Below, piece after piece: positions 1-5,757 of a stretch of DNA of 7,422 nt (positions are counted from its first letter, which is position 1; each line of letters opens with the position of its first letter). The stretch comes from Pseudomonadota bacterium (GTDB lineage: Bacteria > Pseudomonadota > Alphaproteobacteria > Rhizobiales > Kaistiaceae). The notes under the pieces are model-generated. The model did not search any database. It saw only the letters and a program-made list of their open reading frames with translations, and was not told the DNA's origin. The translations under genes were made by a program, and so were the position numbers. The stretch lies in the NCBI GenBank assembly GCA_023392225.1, contig JAEVZM010000013.1, forward strand, positions 1 through 7,422, written 5' to 3'.

Positions 1-575
1 ATCGCGAGGCGGTGCGGACGCTCGCCGCCAAGGGGCTGGTCGATTCGAAGCCCAAGGCCGGCACCCGGATCACGGCGCGCGAGCAGTGGAACTTCCTCGA
101 TCCGGACGTCCTGTCCTGGCACTTCGAGGTCGAGCCGAGCCCGACCTTCATCGTCTCGCTGTTCGAGCTTCGCCGCATCGCCGAGCCGGCGGCGTGCGAG
201 CTCGCCGCCGAGCGGCGCGACGAGCACGACCTGAAGGCCCTCCGCAACGCCCTGAACGAGCTGCGCGAATCACCGCCGGGCTCGCTCTCCGGCCTTGACG
301 CCGACCTGGCCTTTCACCATGCAGTGCTGGTCGCGGCCCGCAACGAGCCACTTCAATCCCTGTCGAGTGTCATCGGCTCGACGCTGCGCTGGTCGGTGCG
401 CCTCAAGCTCACCGCCGAGCCCCGCGTCTTCGAAAACTCGCTGCCCGACCACATCAAGGTCATGGAAGCCATCGCCGACAAGGACACGGCGGCCGCTTCA
501 ACCCACATGCGGGAGCTCGTCACCAAGGCGCTCAAAGAGACCCTGGAAGTGCTCGCCGTCCAGACGACACGCTGA
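1..575 (+). CDS. GntR-family transcriptional regulator, FadR/FCD subfamily (5' partial)
   Basis: This is the C-terminal part of a one-component repressor or activator. The frame is open to the left edge, so the true start lies upstream; the GTG at 12 is internal. The first visible residues (REAVRTLAAKGLVDSKPKAG, then TRI) are the recognition helix and wing of a GntR winged helix-turn-helix. The rest is an all-helical FCD ligand domain. The metal/carboxylate-binding set of FCD proteins is present: Asp at 303-305 and His at 315-317 (spacing DxxxH), His at 450-452 and His at 504-506. Proteins of this class (FadR, LldR, GntR, UxuR-like) bind organic or sugar acids in this pocket and release DNA. 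It ends 6 bases before the flavoenzyme gene, which suggests co-transcription and control of the downstream catabolic genes. The ligand is unknown. Family assignment is firm; the target is inferred. Confidence 0.93.
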   Translation, partial: REAVRTLAAKGLVDSKPKAGTRITAREQWNFLDPDVLSWHFEVEPSPTFIVSLFELRRIAEPAACELAAERRDEHDLKALRNALNELRESPPGSLSGLDADLAFHHAVLVAARNEPLQSLSSVIGSTLRWSVRLKLTAEPRVFENSLPDHIKVMEAIADKDTAAASTHMRELVTKALKETLEVLAVQTTR

Positions 576-581
576 ACAACC

Positions 582-1727
582 ATGCGCACACCAACGAATA
601 TTGACGACCTGCGGGACAGGGCGCGCCGCCGCCTGCCGCGAATGTTCTTCGACTATCTCGATGCCGGTGCCTTCGGCGAGGTCACGCTCCGGCGGAACCG
701 GGCCGATTTCGAGCGGCTGGCGCTGCGCCAGCAGGTGCTGGTCGACGTCACGGAGCGTGACCTCTCGCATACCGTGCTGGGGCGGAAGCTCGCCCTCCCC
801 CTGATGCTCGCCCCGGTCGGCTTCTGCGGCATGATGGCCCACGCTGGAGAGATCCAGGCGGCGCGCGCCGCCAAGGCCTGCGGCGTCCATCTCGTCGTCT
901 CCACCTTCGCGATCACCAGCCTCGCGGCCACCGCCGCCGGGGCCGGCTTCGCCCCCGACTTCCAGCTCTACGTGTTCAAGGACCGCGCCTTCACCGAGGC
1001 GCTGGTCGCCAAGGCCCGCGAGGTCGGCAGCCAGACTCTCTTCGTCACCGTCGACACCGCCGTGTCAGGCCTTCGTGAGCGCGACGTCCGGAACGGGTTT
1101 CGCGTGGCGACGCGCCTCGGCCTGCGGCCGATGACCGACATGATGCTGCACCCCCGCTGGTGCGCCGGCGTCGTCGCCAGGACCTGGCCGCCGCAGCTCG
1201 GCAACTTCGCCGGCGACGCGCGCTTCAAGGGCAACCTGATGCACCAGGCGAGCACCCTCGCCCGGCAGGTCGATTCGTCGCTGCAATGGTCGGACCTCAA
1301 GTGGCTGCGCGACCTCTGGCCCGGGCGGCTGGTGCTCAAGGGCATCATGACCCCGGACGACGCCCGCCGCGCCGTCGACCACGGCATCGACGGGATCGTG
1401 GTCAGCAACCATGGCGGCCGGCAGCTCGACGGGGCGCGCTCGACCATCTCGGCGCTGCCCGACATCGCCGCCGCGATCGGCGGCCAGGCCGAGGTGCTGC
1501 TCGACTCCGGCGTCCGCCGGGGCAGCGACATCGTCAAGGCGATCGCGCTCGGCGCCAACGGCGTGCTCATCGGCCGCGCCTTCATGTACGGTCTGGCGGC
1601 GCACGGCGAAGCCGGCGCGATCGCCGCGATCAGGATGCTCGCCGCCGAGATGGAGCTGACCATGGCGTTCATGGGCCTCCGCAACGTTGCCGAGCTCCGG
1701 GCCGCCGGAAATGCCGTCATCACGTGA
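582..1727 (+). CDS. FMN-dependent alpha-hydroxy-acid dehydrogenase (LldD/MdlB-like)
   Basis: The 381-residue enzyme would oxidise a 2-hydroxy acid to a 2-keto acid using FMN, passing electrons to the respiratory chain or to O2. It has the TIM-barrel architecture and near-complete active site of the family: Tyr25 in FDYLDAGA, the FMN-binding APVGFCGM (77-84), QLY (128-130), TVD (156-158), the GLRERD arginine/aspartate motif (163-168), Lys253 in LKGI, catalytic His277 and Arg280 in SNHGGRQLDG, and the phosphate site DSGVRRG (308-314) plus GRAF (331-334). Residues about 177-222 form the variable loop that anchors LldD and MdlB to the membrane. From memory, the N-terminal third and loop resemble E. 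coli LldD, while RQVDSSLQWSDLKWLRDLWP (229-248) and DSGVRRGSDIVKA resemble Pseudomonas MdlB. Substrate (lactate, mandelate or another) is therefore undecided. ATG 582 matches the family N-terminus. No clear Shine-Dalgarno precedes it, so translation may be coupled to the regulator gene 6 bases upstream. Confidence 0.93.
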   Translation: MRTPTNIDDLRDRARRRLPRMFFDYLDAGAFGEVTLRRNRADFERLALRQQVLVDVTERDLSHTVLGRKLALPLMLAPVGFCGMMAHAGEIQAARAAKACGVHLVVSTFAITSLAATAAGAGFAPDFQLYVFKDRAFTEALVAKAREVGSQTLFVTVDTAVSGLRERDVRNGFRVATRLGLRPMTDMMLHPRWCAGVVARTWPPQLGNFAGDARFKGNLMHQASTLARQVDSSLQWSDLKWLRDLWPGRLVLKGIMTPDDARRAVDHGIDGIVVSNHGGRQLDGARSTISALPDIAAAIGGQAEVLLDSGVRRGSDIVKAIALGANGVLIGRAFMYGLAAHGEAGAIAAIRMLAAEMELTMAFMGLRNVAELRAAGNAVIT

Positions 1728-1737
1728 AGGGCTTCAC
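1724..1737. repeat. Perfect 6-bp inverted repeat at the flavoenzyme stop codon
   Basis: GTGAAG and CTTCAC are perfect inverted copies separated by GG, and the left arm includes the TGA stop of the flavoenzyme gene. As RNA it would be a short 5-6 bp hairpin without a following T run, so it is a poor intrinsic terminator. As DNA it abuts the 19-base dyad that starts at 1738. It may be part of a composite regulatory site or chance. Confidence 0.4.
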
Positions 1738-1756
1738 AACCCATATAGTATGAGTT
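1738..1756. promoter_or_regulatory. Candidate operator: 19-base AT-rich dyad upstream of the ABC importer genes
   Basis: AACCCATATAGTATGAGTT is an imperfect palindrome centred on base 1747. Seven of nine base pairs match, the failures being 1741/1753 and 1746/1748. It is an AT-rich island in otherwise GC-rich DNA and lies 46 bases before the first permease start. This size and symmetry fit a dimeric winged-helix repressor such as the FCD protein encoded at the left edge. TATAGT (1744-1749) within it resembles a -10 hexamer, but I see no good -35 at 16-18 bases upstream. TTGACC at 1758-1763 resembles a -35 but has no matching -10. The site is seen; its function is inferred. Confidence 0.42.
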
Positions 1757-1787
1757 ATTGACCGGCTCAAAGTTCGGCAGCACGCGA

Positions 1788-1796
1788 GGGGAGGAG
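1788..1796 (+). promoter_or_regulatory. Strong ribosome binding site for the first permease
   Basis: A purine run GGGGAGGAG contains GGAGG (1790-1794), 7 bases before GTG 1802. It fixes the GTG start over the downstream in-frame ATG codons at 1832 and 1892, and suggests that translation starts afresh after the gap rather than only by read-through from the flavoenzyme gene. Confidence 0.75.
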
Positions 1797-1801
1797 TCGC
1801 C

Positions 1802-2734
1802 GTGCCCAACCGCCCACCGGGCAGCATCGGGATGATCGACGGCGACGAGTCGCGCGGCAGGCGCGACTTCGGGCGGCATGCGCGCAAGGCCATGCTCGCC
1901 CCGATGGTCCTTACGCTCGCGCTCCTGACGCTCTACCCGTTCTTCGCCAACGTCTGGTACAGCCTCCGCGCGATGGACCTGACGCAGCCGTTCAAGACCG
2001 GCTTCGTCGGCCTGCGCAATTTCGAAGTGATGGTGTTCTCGCCGAACTTCGTGAAGTCGCTGACCGTCACCGTCATCTTCGTGGTGGTGGCGCTCGCCCT
2101 CGAGCTGATCATCGGCTTCCTGGTGGCGCTCGCCCTGTGGCGCCCGCTCAAGGGTTCGCGCATCTTCACCACCATCCTCATCCTGCCCTTCGGGCTGACG
2201 CCGGTGGCGCTGGCGCTGGCCTGGCGGCTGCTCCTCAACCCCGCCGGCGGCGGCATCAACGTGCTGCTCGCGACCTTCGGCCTGCCGCCCCTCGACTGGA
2301 CCGCCTCGCAGGAGCTGGCGCTGCCCTCGCTGATCATCGTCGACATCTGGCAGTGGACGCCGTTCGTCATCCTCATCCTGCTCGCCGGCCTCGTCGCCCT
2401 GCCGAAGGAGGCGTTCGAGGCGGCCGCGGTCGAGGGCGCCGGCTTTTGGCGGAGCGTCTATCACGTCGCCCTGCCGCTGCTCCGCCCGCTGATCCTGGTG
2501 ATCGTCCTGTTCCGCGGCATCGACCTGTTCCGCACGTTCGACACCTTCTGGGTGATCACCGCGGGCGGGCCGGGCAACGCCACCGAGACGCTCAACATCC
2601 TCCTCTACCGCACGGCCTTCCAGAACCTCAATTTCGGCCGGGCCGCGGCCCTCGCGCTGGTGATGCTCGTGATCGTCATCGTCGTCACGACACCGATCGT
2701 GAAACAGCTCGTCGCACCAAGGGACCGGCGATGA
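1802..2734 (+). CDS. ABC importer permease, MalF/UgpA-type (sugar/polyol family)
   Basis: This 310-residue inner-membrane protein is one of two pore-forming permeases of a type I (carbohydrate-uptake 1 family) ABC importer. After a hydrophilic N-terminus (1-29) the sequence shows about six hydrophobic segments, near 31-51, 87-112, 119-141, 174-197, 226-246 and 280-300. The cytoplasmic EAA loop that docks on the ATPase is canonical: EAAAVEG (206-212) followed by LPLLRP (224-229). GGPGNATETL (255-264) is the conserved segment typical of MalF/UgpA proteins. The GTG start is chosen for its strong Shine-Dalgarno. The stop overlaps the next start by four bases (ATGA, 2731-2734), so the two permeases are translationally coupled. 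Members of this family import sugars, polyols, glycerol phosphates and related solutes; the sequence alone does not give the substrate. Confidence 0.94.
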   Translation: MPNRPPGSIGMIDGDESRGRRDFGRHARKAMLAPMVLTLALLTLYPFFANVWYSLRAMDLTQPFKTGFVGLRNFEVMVFSPNFVKSLTVTVIFVVVALALELIIGFLVALALWRPLKGSRIFTTILILPFGLTPVALALAWRLLLNPAGGGINVLLATFGLPPLDWTASQELALPSLIIVDIWQWTPFVILILLAGLVALPKEAFEAAAVEGAGFWRSVYHVALPLLRPLILVIVLFRGIDLFRTFDTFWVITAGGPGNATETLNILLYRTAFQNLNFGRAAALALVMLVIVIVVTTPIVKQLVAPRDRR

Positions 2735-3552
2735 CCCCCCGCACCGCACGCATCCTGCGCACCTTGTTCCTCACCGCCTTCTGCGCGGTCTGGATCGCGC
2801 CGCTCATCTATACGCTCCGCGTCGCCACCGCGTCGCCGCTCTATGCCCAGAGCGGCACCCCGCCGCTGTTCGCCGAGATCACCTTCGAGAACTTCGCCGA
2901 GGTGCTCAACAACGCCGAGTTCATGACGGCGCTGTTCAACTCGCTGGTGATCGGCATCGCCTCGACGATCCTCGTCCTCCTGATCTCGGTGCCGGCCGCC
3001 TTCGTCTGCGCCACCTGGGAGTTCAAGGGCCGTCAGAACGTCGAGGCGTGGATCCTCTCCACCCGCATGCTGCCGGCCTTCGTGGTGGTGCTGCCCTACT
3101 TCATCTTCTTCCGCAGCCTCGGCCTCCTCGACACCATGTTCGTGCTGATCATCATGCACACGGTGATCAGCCTGGCGCTGGCCTTCTTCATGCTGCGCAG
3201 CTTCTTCGTCGACATTCCGCGCGAGACGCTGGAAGCGGCGCAGCTCGAGGGTGCCGGCCAGCTGTCGACGCTGCTGCGGGTCGCCCTCCCCCAGGTGCGG
3301 GGCGGGATGATCGCCACCGGCATGCTGGTGTTCATCTTCTCTTGGAACGAGCTCGCCTTCTCGTTCACCCTCGCCGGCGGTGCGGTCAAGACCGGGCCGG
3401 TGGCGATCCTCTCCTTCATCGCCTTCCAGAACGTGCAGGTCGCAAACTTGATGGCAGCCGCCAACCTCCTGATCGCGCCCATCGCGATCCTCCTCATCGT
3501 CGCGCAGAAGGGCCTCATCCGTGGCCTCTCCTTCGGCGCAGTGAAGGGCTGA
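2731..3552 (+). CDS. ABC importer permease, MalG/UgpE-type
   Basis: The 273-residue second permease forms the heterodimeric channel with the preceding gene product. An N-terminal hydrophobic segment (about 11-30) is followed by a periplasmic stretch, then membrane segments near 68-95, 108-130, 136-158, 193-212 and 243-263. The EAA loop is EAAQLEG (168-174) followed by LPQVRGG (186-192). The proline usually found at the end of this loop (LPxxxP) is glycine here, a mild deviation. FSWNEL (203-208) matches the conserved WNEF/L segment of MalG-like proteins. The ATG overlaps the upstream stop as ATGA, and AAGGGA (2719-2724) lies 6 bases before it as ribosome binding site. The open frame extends further upstream, but that part overlaps the first permease out of frame and is not protein-like. 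Confidence 0.94.
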   Translation: MTPRTARILRTLFLTAFCAVWIAPLIYTLRVATASPLYAQSGTPPLFAEITFENFAEVLNNAEFMTALFNSLVIGIASTILVLLISVPAAFVCATWEFKGRQNVEAWILSTRMLPAFVVVLPYFIFFRSLGLLDTMFVLIIMHTVISLALAFFMLRSFFVDIPRETLEAAQLEGAGQLSTLLRVALPQVRGGMIATGMLVFIFSWNELAFSFTLAGGAVKTGPVAILSFIAFQNVQVANLMAAANLLIAPIAILLIVAQKGLIRGLSFGAVKG

Positions 3553-3557
3553 CGCGC

Positions 3558-4706
3558 ATGGCCGGAATCAGCATCGAACGGGTCAGCAAGAAGTTCGCCG
3601 ACGGCTCGCTCGCCGTCCGCGAGGTCTCGCTCGACATCGCCGACGGCGAGTTCGTCGTCCTCGTCGGCCCCTCCGGCTGCGGCAAGTCCACGCTGCTCCG
3701 CATGGTCGCCGGGCTCGAGGAAGTGTCCGACGGACGCATCGTCCTCGACGGTCGGGCGATCAACGACCTGCCAGCCAAGGACCGCAACATCGCCATGGTC
3801 TTCCAGACCTATGCGCTGTTCCCCCACATGAGCGTCGAGAAGAACCTCTCCTTCGGCCTCAGGCTCCGCGGCACGCCGCGCGGCGAGGCCGACCGGAGGG
3901 TGCGCGAGGCGGCCGAGCTCCTCCGCCTCGAGCCGCTGATGCAGCGCAAGCCCGGCCAGCTCTCCGGCGGCCAGCGTCAGCGCGTCGCGATCGGCCGGGC
4001 GCTGGTCCGCGAGCCGGCGGCGTTCCTGATGGACGAGCCGCTGTCCAATCTCGACGCCAAGCTCCGCGTCCACATGCGCACCGAGATCGCGCGCCTCCGC
4101 GAGCGGCTCCGGACAACGACGATCAACGTCACGCACGACCAGATTGAAGCGATGACGCTCGGCGACCGGGTCTGCGTGATGCGCGACGGCGTCATCCAGC
4201 AGGTCGACACGCCCGACACCCTGTTCCGCCGCCCAGCCAACATCTTCGTCGCCGGCTTCATCGGCTCGCCGGAGATGAACTTCGCCATCGCCAAGGTCGA
4301 GGGCGGGACGATCACGCTCGGCACCCACAGCTTCCCCAAGCCCGACCGGCTCAAGGTCGGCGACGGACCGATCGTCGTCGGCCTCCGCCCGAGCGACCTC
4401 CGCGAGCCCGGCTATGGCTCGGTCGAGATGAAGATCAAGATCGAGCTGGTCGAGCGGCTCGGCAGCGAGGTGCTCGTGGTGTTCCCGGTCGAGGCCCCCG
4501 GCGTCAGCTCCGACGCCGCCGCCGGCGCGCAGGATTCGGGCTCGCTGCTCGACGCCGGTACCGGCCGCACCACCTTCACCGCGCGGCTCGACGGCAATGT
4601 CAGCGTCACCCCGGGCGCGGAGATGGTGCTCTCGGTCAATCCCGAGATGCTCCACTTCTTCGATCCGGCGCGCGGCCGCACCATCGGCCGGGAGGAGACC
4701 GCGTGA
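3558..4706 (+). CDS. ABC importer ATP-binding protein, MalK/UgpC-type
   Basis: The 382-residue cytoplasmic ATPase powers the importer. All nucleotide-binding motifs are intact: Walker A GPSGCGKST (37-45), Q-loop Gln83 in VFQTYALFPH, signature LSGGQRQRVAIGRAL (135-149), Walker B AAFLMDEP (154-161), D-loop SNLD (163-166) and switch His193 in VTHDQ. The C-terminal part (about 235-382) is the TOBE/OB-fold domain of MalK-like proteins, with GFIGSPEMNF (233-242) and VGLRPSDL (274-281), ending in the usual HFFDPARGRTI. A low-complexity Ala/Gly/Ser/Asp stretch (about 311-336) looks like a loop insertion within this domain. Five bases separate it from the upstream stop, with AAGGG (3544-3548) as ribosome binding site. 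Such ATPases are sometimes shared among several importers, but its place in the operon ties it to these permeases. Confidence 0.95.
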   Translation: MAGISIERVSKKFADGSLAVREVSLDIADGEFVVLVGPSGCGKSTLLRMVAGLEEVSDGRIVLDGRAINDLPAKDRNIAMVFQTYALFPHMSVEKNLSFGLRLRGTPRGEADRRVREAAELLRLEPLMQRKPGQLSGGQRQRVAIGRALVREPAAFLMDEPLSNLDAKLRVHMRTEIARLRERLRTTTINVTHDQIEAMTLGDRVCVMRDGVIQQVDTPDTLFRRPANIFVAGFIGSPEMNFAIAKVEGGTITLGTHSFPKPDRLKVGDGPIVVGLRPSDLREPGYGSVEMKIKIELVERLGSEVLVVFPVEAPGVSSDAAAGAQDSGSLLDAGTGRTTFTARLDGNVSVTPGAEMVLSVNPEMLHFFDPARGRTIGREETA

Positions 4707-5596
4707 CCCCCCCGGCCCTCCACGGCATCCACTCCATCCTCTACGCCTTCTTCGACGCCGACGAGCGGCTCGACCGCGCCGCGATGCGGCGGCAGGTCGA
4801 GGTGAGCATCGAGAGCGGCGCGCACGGCATCGCCGCGCTCGGCCTCGCCACCGAGGTCGCCAAGCTCTCCGAGCGCGAGCGCTTCACCGTGATGGACTGG
4901 GTCGCGGAGGACAATGCCGGCCGCAAGCCGCTCGGCCTCACCATCTTCGGCAGCTCCGTCGCCCAGCAGATAGAGGGGGCCCGCCATGCCGCCTCGGTCA
5001 AGGCGGACTGGATCATCCTCCAGCCGCCGATGGCCGGCGGCTCGGCGCTCGAGCACATCCGCTTCTTCGGCCGCGTCGCCGACGCGACCGACCTGCCCGT
5101 CGCCATCCAGAACGCGCCGGCCTATCTCGGCCGCGGCCTCAGCGCCGACGAGATCGCCACGCTCTGCCGCCAGCACCCGAACGTCTGCCTCCTCAAGGGC
5201 GAGGGTCCCTCGACCGACATCGCCCAGGTGGTCGAGGCCACCGACGGCAAGGTGCCGGTGTTCAACGGCCGCGGCGGGCTCGAGCTGATCGAGAGTCTCC
5301 AGGCCGGCTGTGCCGGGCTGGTGCTCGCGCCGGAGGCGATCGACCACACCGTCCGCGTCTACGACCTGTTCAAGGCCGGCGACCTCGAAGGGGCACGCGC
5401 CGCATACGCCAAGGTGCTCCCGACCATCGTCTTCGTGATGCAGTCGATCGAGCACTTCATCTGCTACGGCAAGCGCATCTTCGCGCTCCGCGCCGGCGGC
5501 CTGACGGTACATGACCGGGCGCCGGCCCTCCGCCCGACCGCCTTCGGCCTCGAGCGCGCCCGCGAGCATGCCGAGGCCCTCGGCCGCTTCGCCTAG
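4703..5596 (+). CDS. DapA-superfamily (class I aldolase fold) lyase/dehydratase, non-canonical active site
   Basis: This 297-residue protein has the length and pattern of the dihydrodipicolinate synthase/N-acetylneuraminate lyase superfamily, (beta/alpha)8 barrels that form a Schiff base with a 2-keto acid. The predicted Schiff-base lysine is Lys165 in LLKGEGPSTD. The usual YNxP tyrosine is replaced: the segment reads QNAPAYLG (136-143), so Gln136 sits where DapA has Tyr133 and Tyr141 where DapA has the substrate-binding Arg138. The GTTGE motif is GLATE (47-51), losing the Thr pair. It should therefore not be lysine-pathway DapA. A catabolic aldolase or dehydratase acting on a 2-keto acid is more likely, fitting the 2-hydroxy-acid dehydrogenase upstream. 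Start GTG 4703 overlaps the ATPase stop (GTGA) and is preceded by GGGAGGAG (4690-4697). It is the last gene of the tightly coupled run. The family is certain, the reaction unknown. Confidence 0.9.
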   Translation: MTPPALHGIHSILYAFFDADERLDRAAMRRQVEVSIESGAHGIAALGLATEVAKLSERERFTVMDWVAEDNAGRKPLGLTIFGSSVAQQIEGARHAASVKADWIILQPPMAGGSALEHIRFFGRVADATDLPVAIQNAPAYLGRGLSADEIATLCRQHPNVCLLKGEGPSTDIAQVVEATDGKVPVFNGRGGLELIESLQAGCAGLVLAPEAIDHTVRVYDLFKAGDLEGARAAYAKVLPTIVFVMQSIEHFICYGKRIFALRAGGLTVHDRAPALRPTAFGLERAREHAEALGRFA

Positions 5597-5601
5597 AGGC
5601 G
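5590..5601. repeat. Short perfect palindrome over the DapA-like stop codon
   Basis: CGCCT and AGGCG are perfect inverted copies separated by AG, and the TAG stop lies across the centre. The arms are only 5 bp and no T run follows, so it is at best a weak element at the end of the operon. Confidence 0.2.
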
Positions 5602-5708
5602 TCGTCCCCTTCCCCGTTGCCCTCCTGCCCGACCGCCCCCGCCGCGCCCGGTTGCGATGCGGGCGCTCGTGTGCTTGCCTCGCGAAATCTGACAGGAAGC
5701 CGGCTGCG

Positions 5709-5727
5709 GCCCCGGATCTCCCGGGGC
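5709..5727 (+). other. GC-rich hairpin in the spacer between the operon and the glycosyltransferase gene
   Basis: GCCCCGG and CCGGGGC form a perfect 7-bp stem around the loop ATCTC. Flanking CTGC (5704-5707) and GCAG (5726-5729) could add pairs in an alternative register. No T run follows, so it is not a classic intrinsic terminator. It could be a 3' stabilising hairpin for the operon transcript or a leader structure for the next gene, 30 bases upstream of its proposed start. The 161-base spacer (5597-5757) otherwise shows no convincing promoter and no gene. Confidence 0.4.
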
Positions 5728-5740
5728 AGGTCGGGGAACG

Positions 5741-5748
5741 GGAGGGAG
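5741..5748 (+). promoter_or_regulatory. Ribosome binding site supporting a TTG start at 5758
   Basis: GGAGGGAG lies 9 bases before TTG 5758. There is no in-frame ATG near the N-terminus, and the in-frame codons upstream (from TTG 5617) encode a Pro/Arg-rich stretch unlike a protein N-terminus. This site is the main support for the start chosen. Confidence 0.5.
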
Positions 5749-5757
5749 TCCAGGCTG

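Noticed and set aside
1758..1786. Promoter with TTGACC as -35
   Set aside because: The position 17 bases downstream reads CACGCG, which is not a -10 hexamer.
2137..2730. Upstream extension of the second permease frame
   Set aside because: It lies out of frame inside the first permease and encodes Arg/Pro/Ala-rich sequence. The ATG at 2731 with a Shine-Dalgarno and the ATGA overlap is the natural start.
968..2749. A 593-codon open frame on the minus strand opposite the flavoenzyme and first permease
   Set aside because: It is antisense to two clear genes. Its translation is dominated by Glu, Asp, Arg, Gln and His with no domain pattern, as expected from the complement of GC-rich codons.
3096..4655. 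A 519-codon open frame on the minus strand opposite the second permease and ATPase
   Set aside because: Same low-complexity acidic/basic composition, opposite genes with intact motifs. A GC-rich shadow frame.
4703..5596. Naming the DapA-like gene dapA (lysine biosynthesis)
   Set aside because: The catalytic tyrosine, the threonine pair and the substrate-binding arginine are replaced, and the gene sits in a transport/catabolic operon.
5709..5727. Intrinsic terminator for the operon
   Set aside because: The stem is good but is followed by AGGTCGGGG with no T run, so I list it only as a hairpin.
5617..5757. Upstream extension of the glycosyltransferase to TTG 5617
   Set aside because: No ribosome binding site, and the Pro/Arg/Ser-rich translation includes the GC hairpin. 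TTG 5758 has a GGAGGGAG site.
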